Source: JANJWP01 sp964540725 (lineage in GTDB: Bacteria > Patescibacteriota > Gracilibacteria > BD1-5 > UBA2023). Taken from it: DNA of 24,319 nt. Position 1 is the stretch's first letter. Each line of letters starts with the position of its first letter. Location of the stretch: the NCBI GenBank assembly GCA_964540725.1, contig CAZINU010000013.1, forward strand, positions 1 through 24,319, read 5' to 3'. Below are positions 8,613-16,788 of the stretch, piece by piece. The notes below the pieces were generated by a model, which was not told the origin of the DNA, did no database searches, and was given only the letters and a program-made list of their open reading frames with translations. The translations under genes and the position numbers were made by a program.

Positions 8613-9437
8613 CTACTTTTTCCCCATGCACACGAAGTATTCCTCGAAGCTTCGGTCCCGGCAAGCGCGGGGTTTGATGCGGTGCAGTTTCGAGTACCGG
8701 GCTTTGACCGGCCCCACGAGTTCGTCGACGTCTTCTCCGACGAAGACCTTCAAAAGAAGGTTGCCGCCCTTTTTCAGAAACGTGTCCGCGATATCGAGGA
8801 TGGCGAGGTTGAGTTCGATCGAACGGTACTGGTCGACGCCCGTCATGCCGGTCGTGGCGGGGGCGATATCGGAGGTCATGACGTCGAATTCCGCCCGAAA
8901 TCCGTCGGACTCCTTGACCGAATCCTCACTCCGCTCTCGCCGTACCGATGAGTACGGCTCGTTTGCGGCGCTCGATTCTTCCGCGGATTCCTCGGATTTG
9001 AGGCGAAATTCGCTACCTTCCGGCAACGAAGCGTCCACCGTCGTTCCGTCTGGCCCCGAAGCCGATTTCCCCGACTCCGCCCGCTTTTTTCGGGTTCGGA
9101 ACCATCCGAACGTCTCCTCGGTCGCCCTCGCCACGCCCTCGCGATCGAAGACGTCGCCTTGGAAAAACCGGATATTCTGTTTTCCGAGCGGTTCGATTTT
9201 CTGAATGTCCATACCGACGACGATGCCGTCGGGGCCGACGATGCGCGAGAGAACCTGCAGGAAGCTTCCCGGAGCGCTTGCGAGATCGAAGACGCGCATG
9301 CCCGGCTTCACGAGCGAAAAACGCTCCTGGATTTCCAAAAGCTTGAAGGCGCTCCGAGCCCGGTATCCGAGCTTTTTCGCCTCGAGGAAGTACTTGTCGT
9401 GAACGACGTAGTCCCCCTTCTTTTTCCGCGTTGACAT
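8613..9437 (-). CDS. FtsJ/RrmJ-like 2'-O-ribose RNA methyltransferase with a charged insertion
   Basis: 274 residues; RrmJ/RlmE of E. coli is about 209. RrmJ methylates U2552 in the 23S rRNA A-loop using SAM. The K-D-K-E tetrad is present: Lys32 (SAFKL), Asp190 (TSDIAP), Lys230 (LLLKVF) and Glu265 (SFEEYF). The SAM motif is DLASAPGSF at 51-59, with MDIQ following at 76-79. Between about residues 113 and 182 there is an added stretch rich in Ser, Glu, Lys and Arg with no hydrophobic core, placed just before the strand carrying the catalytic Asp. It has no counterpart in the compact bacterial enzyme. Its target could therefore be the usual A-loop or another RNA. GAAGG lies 7 bases before the ATG. 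It is divergent from the DHH gene; stop TAG. Confidence 0.9.
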   Translation of the reverse strand: MSTRKKKGDYVVHDKYFLEAKKLGYRARSAFKLLEIQERFSLVKPGMRVFDLASAPGSFLQVLSRIVGPDGIVVGMDIQKIEPLGKQNIRFFQGDVFDREGVARATEETFGWFRTRKKRAESGKSASGPDGTTVDASLPEGSEFRLKSEESAEESSAANEPYSSVRRERSEDSVKESDGFRAEFDVMTSDIAPATTGMTGVDQYRSIELNLAILDIADTFLKKGGNLLLKVFVGEDVDELVGPVKARYSKLHRIKPRACRDRSFEEYFVCMGKK

Positions 9438-9496
9438 CGGTTTTCCTTCGGTTAGAATCGCCTATCTTTTTAGTTGCCACACCATAGCGCGAACCC

Positions 9497-10489
9497 ATGA
9501 AAAATCAAGAAGCGATCCTTGAGATATCCCGTCGGTTCCGAGAGGCCCGCAGCATTCTTTTGACGGCTGCCGAAAATCTCGACGGCGACGCGCTCGGGTG
9601 CGTGCTCGCGCTCAAAGCGTACGGCGTTTCGAAGGGGAAGCGCGTAACGGTCGTCAATTCGAAACCGGTTTCGCCGCTCTACGCATTTTTGGGCGTTTCC
9701 GATTGGGTCGAAACGAAGGTTCCGAACGAGCCGTTCGACCTCGTCATCGTCTGCGATACCGGCGATCTTTCGATGCTCGGAAGCCTCTACGAGGAGAATC
9801 GGGCGTTGTTCGATTCGGTTCCCATGGTCAACATCGACCACCACGGTTCGTGTTTCGGCAGCGTATGTTGGATGGATCCGTCGTATTCCGCCGCGTGCGA
9901 CATGGTGGCAGAATTCATCGAATACGACGGCGGATCGGAAGCCGTGACCGCCCAAATGGCCGAATTTCTCCTTTTGGGCATTCTCTACGATACGGGATGC
10001 TATCGGAATACGAACACCACCCCCGCCACGTTCGAGCGGAGCGCCCGACTCCTTTCGAAGGGGGCCGACTATATGAAACTTATCCGGAACCTCTACCAGT
10101 CGACGCCGCTTTCCTACGCCCGGCTCTACGGCGAAACCCTCTCCGGACTCGTTTCGGTCTGGAATGGAAAGGGAATCGGCGCTTTCATTCCGTATTCGGC
10201 CTTCGAACGTCACGGCATCGACCCGAACGCGCTTTGAAACGAATTCGTGAACGACTACGTCCGGTCGGTAAAAGCCGACTTCGTTTTCCTTTGCAAGGAA
10301 ATGGCCGACGGCGAAAAACGGCTTTCGTTCCGTTCGAAAAACGACGCGGTCGACGTTCGGATCCTCGCGGCCGAATTCGGGGGAGGAGGACACAAGATGG
10401 CTTCCGGCGGCCGTTGCCGACAGTCGGATTCGGAGATTCTGGAGGTGGTGGAACGGTTTGGGAACGCCCTCCCGAAGCCGCTTTCCTAG
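9497..10489 (+). CDS. DHH-family phosphoesterase, NrnA-like (in-frame UGA at codon 247)
   Basis: 330 residues when TGA at 10235-10237 is read as an amino acid. NrnA-type enzymes degrade nanoRNAs or pAp with Mn2+. The DHH domain has a DxD (ENLDGDALG), VCDTGD and the name-giving VNIDHHGS. The DHHA1 domain, which holds the RNA-binding GGGGHKMASGG and LSFRSK, lies entirely after the TGA. Reading TGA as stop would remove that whole domain, so sense decoding is well supported here. A split into two genes is unlikely because the frame is unbroken and no second start is convincing. One oddity: the His that usually precedes NPDGDA in motif I is Ala (TAAENLDGD), which may alter metal binding. Stop TAG. 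No clear promoter or Shine-Dalgarno was found in the 59-base divergent gap. Confidence 0.88.
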
Positions 10490-10542
10490 GAACTCCCGGA
10501 AGGAACGTTCCCGAGGGGCGGACAGGTTTTCGGAAAAGAAAA

Positions 10543-10565
10543 ATCCCGTCCTGGTCGGACGGGAT
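10543..10565 (-). terminator. Intrinsic terminator for the small - strand gene
   Basis: A perfect 9-bp stem (10543-10551 with 10557-10565). On the - strand it is followed by TTTTTCTTTT, read from + bases 10533-10542. A second GC-rich hairpin (10566-10582) precedes it. It lies about 33 bases after the UGA that ends the small gene at 10598, so transcription very likely stops there. It also sits downstream of the convergent DHH gene. Confidence 0.8.
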
Positions 10566-10597
10566 CGGGGGCGAACCCCCGGAGTGACGAAATTCCT

Positions 10598-10906
10598 TCA
10601 TCGTACCGCCCCGCCTTTCAGAATTCGGCGGATGGCCTTTTTGCCGAGGTGGCGGCCACGGTTCGATTCCTGAAGCAGGTATTTCTCGATTTGTTCGGGC
10701 GTTTTAGCACCGACTCTCCGGAGTTCGCGGAGGCCGATGCCTTTTACGCCCGGAGCGGGAACGTCTTCCCGTCTCAGGAACTTGAAGGTGAAACTTCGGG
10801 CCCCGTGCCGCTCCAAGTGCCAGAGGAGCCCTTTTTCTATGAAGGCGTCTTCCTCTTCTTTGTTTGAGAACGGGCGCACGGGAGTGCGTTGCATGCTCTT
10901 TGTCAT
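10598..10906 (-). CDS. Small basic protein of unknown function, apparently ending at UGA
   Basis: 102 residues from the ATG at 10906-10904. I do not recognise the family. It is rich in Arg, Lys and Glu, has no signal peptide or membrane helix and no Cys. The middle reads GIGLRELRRVGAKTPEQIEK, a helix-turn-helix-like or helix-hairpin-like pattern also seen in some nucleic-acid binding domains (weak). It has its own promoter (10947-10974), the only canonical AAGGAGG in the window (10913-10919, 6 bases before the ATG) and a terminator shortly after its end. Its only possible end before that terminator is TGA (10600-10598). If TGA were read as Gly the frame would run through the terminator and antisense through the DHH gene to 9470. 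Codons such as AGA and CTG also differ from neighbours, so it may be acquired from a standard-code source. Confidence 0.7.
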   Translation of the reverse strand: MTKSMQRTPVRPFSNKEEEDAFIEKGLLWHLERHGARSFTFKFLRREDVPAPGVKGIGLRELRRVGAKTPEQIEKYLLQESNRGRHLGKKAIRRILKGGAVR

Positions 10907-10912
10907 TTTGAA

Positions 10913-10919
10913 CCTCCTT
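10913..10919 (-). promoter_or_regulatory. Canonical Shine-Dalgarno AAGGAGG
   Basis: AAGGAGG on the - strand, 6 bases before the ATG at 10906. It fixes that start over an in-frame ATG at 10942. It is notable because the other genes in this window, including both ribosomal protein genes, have no such motif. Confidence 0.85.
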
Positions 10920-10946
10920 TCCGTCGACAATCGTTCGAGCATGGAA

Positions 10947-10974
10947 AAAATACCGTTCGGAGAGGGAAAGTCAA
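10947..10974 (-). promoter_or_regulatory. Promoter of the small basic protein gene
   Basis: On the - strand, TTGACT (10974-10969), a 16-base spacer and TATTTT (10952-10947). Transcription would start near 10940, giving a leader of about 35 bases that contains the Shine-Dalgarno. Confidence 0.6.
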
Positions 10975-10977
10975 TAA

Positions 10978-11003
10978 AAACCCGATCGGATGGGCGGGGG
11001 TTT
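10978..11003 (-). terminator. Possible terminator of the secreted-protein gene pair
   Basis: On the - strand, AAACCC (11003-10998) pairs with GGGTTT (10983-10978) across a 14-base GC-rich interval and is followed by further T residues (10977-10976). It lies 35 bases after the TAG at 11038. The stem is short, so confidence is modest. Confidence 0.45.
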
Positions 11004-11037
11004 CGGCGCGAGGGGCGAGAACCGGCGGGTCGGGGCG

Positions 11038-12363
11038 CTACTCTCCCCGACAGTTTCCGAGCCCGCTTACTTGGGCGTTACACGTTTCTTGACACGAACG
11101 TACGGCCGGTTCGAGGGATTTTACCGTCTTACTTACGAGTGCGTGCATTTCCATGAGTTGTCCGAGATTTTCGTCCGACGCGACGTTTTCGGTTCCCACG
11201 ATGGCGAGATACCGCTCGTATTCCGTCGCGATATCGGCCCCGACGTCCGTTTGGACCGTTTGGACGTTCTGGAGGCGTTCGACGTATTCGTCCGACGTTT
11301 TCGATTCTTCGAGCGCTTTTTTCGCGTCGACGTAGAGGCTCTTCGCGATATGGACGGCTCGGGCGACGGTGTCGCCGATCGCCGAGACCGACGAATGGAT
11401 GCCCTGCCATCCGTTTCCTTGGTTGTATTCGTCGAAATTCCGGAGCGCGCGTTCGGACCGGCTCGTAGAGAGTCCCTGTCGGGAGAGTTCCCTCCGGAGC
11501 ATCGACCGCTCGCGCTCGGCGGACATTTTCTCGGACCCGTTGATGAGTCCCCAAGCATGCTTCCAGTCCTGCATGCCGCGTTCGATGCCCCCGCCGAGGT
11601 TGCCGATTCGGTTTACCGCCTCGGTAACGGTCGCGTAAAAACTTTTCGGATCGGACGCGTTGCAGACTTCCACGGCCGAAGGGCCGTACGCGCGTTCTAA
11701 TCCCGCCACGAACGCGTCGCGTCCGCCGGGAACGAACGGAAGGTCCGTAACCGTCGACGGGTTTCCGATGACGGCCTCCCGGTACGCTTCCATGACGTTG
11801 ACGTGGTTTTGCAAGAACGATTCGAGCACGTCCCCGAGTTTCGCGCCCGTCGTGTCCGTCATAGAAAACGCCGCGATATTCTCGTCGAGCACGAGTTCGT
11901 TCGCGCAATTTCCGAACGTCGGTCCGAAGAGCGCGTCGATCGTTTTTTGCCGGCTCGAGAGAACCGAATAGTCCCGTCGGATGGCGGGAGGGAGTTCGGT
12001 TCGACGGATGAGGTCGGCCGTGAAACGGAACGAAGTGAAGACGTTTTCCGCCGTAAGCGCGCGGTTGACCGACGCGAGCGCGCGGTTGGCTCCCGATTCG
12101 ACATCGGCCGTCGCGCCGCCATTTTCGGCGTCCGTCATTCCGTCGCAACGGGCGCCGGAAATTTTTTTCCGGACGGCGCCGGCGAATTCGTTCACGCCCT
12201 TTAGGTACGCCTTCACTTCCGCGGACGGGGCGTTCTTGATTTCGCACGAACCTCCGGCCGCGAAGGCGTCCGACGGCATCGTCGAAACCGTAATCGCCGC
12301 GAGCGCGATGAAGCGGGCGGCGGAGCGGATCGTACGGTGATGTGCGGGCACGGGGAATCGCAT
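11038..12363 (-). CDS. Secreted Cys-containing protein of unknown function
   Basis: 441 residues. The N terminus has a basic region, then hydrophobic FIALAAITV and a probable signal peptidase site after SDAFA. The mature part is largely helical and hydrophilic, with about seven cysteines. Three of them cluster near the C terminus (SCQETCNAQVSGLGNC), suggesting disulfides. I do not recognise a domain. It follows the other secreted-protein gene after only 4 bases, so the two are probably co-transcribed and act together outside the membrane. It contains no in-frame UGA, unlike its partner; stop TAG. The DsbA-like protein at 7592 is a candidate folding helper (inference). Confidence 0.8.
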   Translation of the reverse strand: MRFPVPAHHRTIRSAARFIALAAITVSTMPSDAFAAGGSCEIKNAPSAEVKAYLKGVNEFAGAVRKKISGARCDGMTDAENGGATADVESGANRALASVNRALTAENVFTSFRFTADLIRRTELPPAIRRDYSVLSSRQKTIDALFGPTFGNCANELVLDENIAAFSMTDTTGAKLGDVLESFLQNHVNVMEAYREAVIGNPSTVTDLPFVPGGRDAFVAGLERAYGPSAVEVCNASDPKSFYATVTEAVNRIGNLGGGIERGMQDWKHAWGLINGSEKMSAERERSMLRRELSRQGLSTSRSERALRNFDEYNQGNGWQGIHSSVSAIGDTVARAVHIAKSLYVDAKKALEESKTSDEYVERLQNVQTVQTDVGADIATEYERYLAIVGTENVASDENLGQLMEMHALVSKTVKSLEPAVRSCQETCNAQVSGLGNCRGE

Positions 12364-12367
12364 GGGG

Positions 12368-13915
12368 CTAATGGGGGTCGACGGGAATATCTCGGAACCG
12401 TTTGCAGAGCACGTTCAGGCTGTCGACGTTCTCGATGAACGTTTGCGTGAAGCCACGAAGTTCTTCCAAATCGCTCGAAAACGAGTCGGCGTAGGCCGTT
12501 TGGAACGTCGAGCGCTTTACTTGTACGTAGGTTTCTTCCGGTTTCGAAGCCGGGTCGAGAAAATCGTCGTTCAGCACGTCGCTCGAGAGTCATTCGAGGT
12601 TCCGCACGCGTTCCGAAAGCCACTTCGTTTGGAGGTCGTTCTGCTTGTCGTATTCCATGCCGTAGTCCCGGAAGGTTCCCGCCGTCATTTCCTTGAATTC
12701 CTTTTCTTCGGAAGACGTCGGGGTCGATCCTCGCGGAGTGTCGCCCGCGTTCAGGTTCAGTATGGGCGGGGGAAGGGACGTGACGACGACGCCCAAATGG
12801 GCGAGCTTCGGGAGGTTCAGGCTTTTTAGGAGCAGTTCGAAAAAATTGTTCGTATGCTGGGCTTGGACGAACGACGAGCCGCCGAATTCCTTCGCGATTT
12901 TGAAATTCTGGTCCAGTACGCTCTCGATCGAAGGATTCCTTCCGCCTCAAAGCAGAAGGGAATCGTACATGAGGAACTTCGTCTTAATACAGAAGAATTG
13001 GGAGCATTCGTACGTGTCGCGAATGCCGGCTTCCCGGTTTTTTCAGTTCGAACCCGTCCATGAAAGCGCTCCCGAGAGCGCGTCGGGAGTTCCGAAAGAT
13101 TCGGAATTCTGTCCGTAGCCGAGCTGGTTCGCGAGGTCCGCCGCAAGGGCGGCGTCAATGCCGCCCACGGTGTCGCCGGAAGAGCAGGCCATGGAATCGA
13201 GGAGACCCGATTGGGTAACGGTCGGAACCGCGGATGGCGACCCCTCGTCCCACGTACCGGAGGAGTCGTTACCCAGGTTCAGGCTCGATTCCGGCGGGGC
13301 CTTCAGCCAGTTCGCGACCGATCGGGCAGCCTGGTTTTCCCGACCGTTGTACGGAAGGCTCTTCGCGAAGATGACGGAATGGAGGGTCTCCATGTCCTTC
13401 ATGAGGTCGTAGCTCGAATTCTCGACGCTTCCGTCGGCAAAGAGCCCCATGTTGCCCATGCGTCCGTAGGCGGCGACTTGGCTGGCCGATTCGCTCCGGG
13501 ATTCCCGGGAAAACTTCGCGAGCTGGCTTCAAAGCCCTTCGGCCCCTTCCGACGTCAGTACCGCGTCCCGGCGGAGATGGCGGAAGATGGGCGCGAGGAC
13601 TCCGGCTTCGATTTCGGCGAGTTCGGCCGCCGTAAAGTCGCGGCCCGGTTCGAAGCAGGGAATCGCGGCACCGTCTTTATTCCGGCAATACTTCGTGCCC
13701 ACCCGGCTCGCCGAATTGAGCTTGGCGGCATTTCCCTTCAATCGCTTTTCCAGGTTTTGGTTCCGCATCTGCGCAATCCCGACGTCGACCTTTCGGTACA
13801 GGTCGAGTCCGAGGTCTTCGCCGATGAATCCGCCTTCGGCCAGCGAAGCGGTCGGAAACGCCGAAACGCCCGCCAAAGCGAGCGTAAGGAGGATTCGGCT
13901 GGTTCGGACGTTCAT
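12368..13915 (-). CDS. Secreted protein of unknown function with four in-frame UGA codons
   Basis: 515 residues when UGA is decoded. The N terminus MNVRTSRILLTLALAGVSA plus FPTASLAEG is a clear signal peptide. In-frame TGAs sit at codons 129 (13531), 291 (13045), 323 (12949) and 442 (12592), and TAG at 12370-12368 ends the gene 4 bases before the next ATG. The pieces between the TGAs share one frame and one character: helical, Ser/Asn/Leu-rich, with Cys pairs such as YCRNKDGAAIPC and CSQFFC. Under the standard code this would look like four broken ORFs. No family recognised. Pairing with the next secreted gene suggests a two-component envelope or secretion-linked system (inference). There is no recognisable promoter in the 119 bases before it, so it may be transcribed from clpC. 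Confidence 0.82.
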
Positions 13916-14034
13916 TCGTTTCGGGGTAGGGGACTTCGGACGGAAGGTGCCGGCACGTTCGCCGACGCGGAGCGCACGTCCGTTTTTCGGGGGCGGTCTC
14001 GACGCGAAGCCGAGGGCGTTCCGGGGTGCGGACG

Positions 14035-16599
14035 TTAGGAGGGGAAGGAAAAGTCGAGCGCCCCCTTCTTCGTTCCTACGCGAATGGTACCACGTTTTTT
14101 CGAGGCAATCAAAAAGTCGGCGATCGGGTTCTCGATTTTATCCTGAACGAACCGCCGCACCGGTCGCGCGCCGAATTCCGGATTGTAGGTCTCCTTACCG
14201 ATGAGAGCGACGGTCTTCGCGTCGTATTCCAGATCGATTCCCGCCGGAACGAGGCGTTCCTTCAGTTCTTCGAGTTGGAGCTTGATGATGGAAGCGAGCG
14301 ATTTCTTGTCGAGGGGATTGAAGACGACGATCTTGTCGATGCGGTTGATGAACTCCGGCGAGAAGTACTCGTCGAGCCCGTCGACGATCTTGTCGCGGAT
14401 CTGCGCGTAGTCGCGGACGATCTTCGCCTCCTCGGATTCCGAAACGTCGAACCCGATTTGGGTTGCCTTCGAAGTGAATTCCTCGCTTCCGATGTTCGAC
14501 GTCATGACGACGATCGTATTTTTGAAGTTCACCTTCCGCCCCTTTCCGTCGGTAACGCTGCCGTCCTCGAGAATCTGAAGGAGGAGATTGAAGACGTCGA
14601 AGTTTCCCTTTTCGATTTCGTCGAAAAGGACGACCGAATACGGCTTCCGACGAACCTTTTCGGTCAGCATGCCGCCTTCTTCGTATCCGACGTATCCGGC
14701 GGTCGTTCCGATGAGCTTCGAAGCCGACGAACGTTCGCCGTACTCGCTCATGTCGATTTTTACGAGGGCCTTGGGGTCGCCGTAGAATTCTTCGGCGAGC
14801 GCTTTCACGAGTTCGGTCTTTCCGACGCCGGTCGGGCCGAGGAAAAGGAAGGATCCGACCGGGCGGTTGCGGTTGGCGATGCCCGAGCGCGAACGCTTGA
14901 TGGCCGAAACGATGGATTCGACGGCCTCGTTCTGCGCGATGATGCGCCCCTTCAGGCGGTTTCCGAGCGAGACGATTTTCTCAACGTCTTCGGTACGGAG
15001 GTTTTCGACCGGAACGCCCGTAACCTGGTGGACGATCTTGCGGATGTCTTCGCCGGTAATTCGGAGGCGCTTTTCGCGGGGAATCGTCCGCTTCGCCTTC
15101 TTTTCGGCGATCTTCTTTTCGAGTTCGGCCTGCTTCTCCTTGGCCTTTATGGCCTTGTGGTATTGTTGGGAGATGACGAATCCCTCGATATCCTTCTGGA
15201 GTTTCTCGATTTCCTCTTTCGCCCCCTTGATTTCGTCCTCGTCGAAATTGTACTTCATCGATTTGGCGCTGCACGCTTCGTCGATAAGGTCGATGGCTTT
15301 GTCCGGCAGATACCGGTCGGTCACGTAGCGCGAGGAGAGTTCGACCGCGTCGGAGACGGCGTCTTCGTCGATAATGAGGTTGTGGAATTCTTCGAACGCC
15401 GGAACGAGCCCGCCGATGATGGACTTCGCGGTCGGCAAATCGGGCTCTTCGACTTCGATTTTCTGAAAGCGGCGTTCGAGCGCGCTGTCTTTCTCGACGT
15501 ACTTCTGGTACTCGGCGAGGGTCGTCGCGCCGATGACGCAGATCTTTCCGCGCCCCATGGCCGGCTTCAGGATGTTCGCCGCGTCGAGCGTTCCTTCGCC
15601 GGAGCCCGCGCCGATGATGGTGTGGATTTCGTCGATGAAGAGGATGATTTCGTTTTCGAGTTTGCTCGCTTCGTCGATGATCTGCTTGATGCGGGCCTCG
15701 AATTCGCCGCGGTACTTGGTACCCGCGACGAGAGCCGACAGATCGAGCGATACGACGCGCTTTCCGCGCATGGCGAGCGGAACGCTGCCTTCTCCGATGC
15801 GGCGCGCGAGCCCTTCGACGACCGCGGTCTTTCCGACGCCCGGTTCGCCCACGAGGCAGGGGTTGTTCTTCGTTTTTCGGTTCAGCACCGAAACGAGCCG
15901 CTCGATTTCGGTATCGCGGCCCACGATGGGGTCGATCTTTCCGGCACGGGCTTCGGCGGTAAGGTCGTTCCCGAAGAAATCGAGCGCGGGCGTTTGGCTT
16001 TCTTCTTTCTTGCCCTCGGGCTTCTTATTGGCCGCGAACGGATTGGAGGCGTCGCCTTCGCCCGGAGTCCCGGCGGCCGCGCCGCCCGATTCGAGGGCGT
16101 TCAGGATTCCGTCGAGCGGGCCGAAGGGGTTGCCGTTCTGGTCTTTCTGGCGGGAGAAGCTTTTTTCGTATTCCACGAGGTTGCCTTCGAAATCTTTCGG
16201 ACTGATGCCGACGAAATCGAAGAACCGGTAAATCCACGGTTCGGATTGGCTCTTCAAGAGCGCGAGGAGGAAATCCTCGATGCCGGCCTTCTTTTTTTCG
16301 AACGAAGCGGCCGTCTTTACGGACGAGACGATCAGCTCCTTCATGCGCGGGGAAAGTCCCGAATATTCGCCCCTGGTTCCGGATCGGTATTCGGAAAACG
16401 GCTTTTTGGCGAAGACTTCGGCGACGATCCGTTCGTTGATGCCGTAGTTGGCGAAGAGTTCGGCAACGGGGCCGTCTTTCATGCGGATCGCCTGAAAAAA
16501 CGCGTCTTCCGGAAGGATTTCGGCGTATCCGGCGGCCTTGACGTCCGTTTCGGCATCGATCATGAGCTTCTTGTATTCTTCGGTGAAATTGTTGAACAT
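14035..16599 (-). CDS. clpC: ATP-dependent Clp protease ATP-binding subunit ClpC
   Basis: 854 residues. Clp/Hsp100 unfoldases thread substrates into the ClpP protease. The order is an N-terminal Clp domain (about 1-150), a disordered linker (about 150-210), AAA-1 with Walker A GEPGVGKT (251-258) and Walker B ILFIDEIH, a short coiled coil rich in Glu/Lys, and AAA-2 with Walker A GPTGVGKT and Walker B VVLFDEIEK. A C-terminal D2-small domain ends the protein. The short middle coil argues for ClpC/ClpA over ClpB. An IGFDVSESEE loop matches the (L/I/V)G(F/L) ClpP-docking tripeptide. The ATG at 16599 is chosen because the -10 at 16657-16652 overlaps the alternative in-frame ATG at 16653. Upstream open frame beyond that is antisense to the kinase gene. 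Stop TAA. ClpP is not in this window. Confidence 0.95.
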   Translation of the reverse strand: MFNNFTEEYKKLMIDAETDVKAAGYAEILPEDAFFQAIRMKDGPVAELFANYGINERIVAEVFAKKPFSEYRSGTRGEYSGLSPRMKELIVSSVKTAASFEKKKAGIEDFLLALLKSQSEPWIYRFFDFVGISPKDFEGNLVEYEKSFSRQKDQNGNPFGPLDGILNALESGGAAAGTPGEGDASNPFAANKKPEGKKEESQTPALDFFGNDLTAEARAGKIDPIVGRDTEIERLVSVLNRKTKNNPCLVGEPGVGKTAVVEGLARRIGEGSVPLAMRGKRVVSLDLSALVAGTKYRGEFEARIKQIIDEASKLENEIILFIDEIHTIIGAGSGEGTLDAANILKPAMGRGKICVIGATTLAEYQKYVEKDSALERRFQKIEVEEPDLPTAKSIIGGLVPAFEEFHNLIIDEDAVSDAVELSSRYVTDRYLPDKAIDLIDEACSAKSMKYNFDEDEIKGAKEEIEKLQKDIEGFVISQQYHKAIKAKEKQAELEKKIAEKKAKRTIPREKRLRITGEDIRKIVHQVTGVPVENLRTEDVEKIVSLGNRLKGRIIAQNEAVESIVSAIKRSRSGIANRNRPVGSFLFLGPTGVGKTELVKALAEEFYGDPKALVKIDMSEYGERSSASKLIGTTAGYVGYEEGGMLTEKVRRKPYSVVLFDEIEKGNFDVFNLLLQILEDGSVTDGKGRKVNFKNTIVVMTSNIGSEEFTSKATQIGFDVSESEEAKIVRDYAQIRDKIVDGLDEYFSPEFINRIDKIVVFNPLDKKSLASIIKLQLEELKERLVPAGIDLEYDAKTVALIGKETYNPEFGARPVRRFVQDKIENPIADFLIASKKRGTIRVGTKKGALDFSFPS

Positions 16600-16651
16600 G
16601 GGGTTTCGGGTGCTTTTCTGGATGGAATAACGGATTCGTTTCCGCTTCGCC

Positions 16652-16680
16652 ATGATACACGAAGTGTTCCGATTCTCCAA
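16652..16680 (-). promoter_or_regulatory. Probable clpC promoter
   Basis: On the - strand, TTGGAG (16680-16675), a 17-base spacer and TATCAT (16657-16652). Transcription would begin near 16645, leaving about 46 bases of leader before the chosen clpC start. No CIRCE- or CtsR-like repeat was seen beside it. Confidence 0.5.
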
Positions 16681-16714
16681 AGTCCGAAGGGCGCATCGGC
16701 TTGACATCCGCTTT

Positions 16715-16743
16715 TTGCGTTTTTCTCGGAAAATGGGTATGAT
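16715..16743 (+). promoter_or_regulatory. Possible promoter of the kinase-like gene
   Basis: TTGCGT (16715-16720), a 17-base spacer and TATGAT (16738-16743), about 45 bases before the ATG at 16789. A better -35 (TTGACA, 16701-16706) is present but lies 31 bases from this -10, too far to pair with it. Confidence 0.4.
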
Positions 16744-16788
16744 GGTCGGGAATGTTCCGAAATCGGTACCAAGGCCGAATCGAGAACG

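Noticed and set aside
10655..10685. tRNA-like T-loop sequence GGTTCGATTCC
   Set aside because: The flanking bases do not form a T-stem, there is no acceptor or anticodon arm, and it lies within the small - strand gene.
16701..16743. TTGACA at 16701 as the -35 of the kinase-like gene
   Set aside because: It is 31 bases from the TATGAT at 16738, too far for one promoter; no other -10 at 16-18 bases was found.
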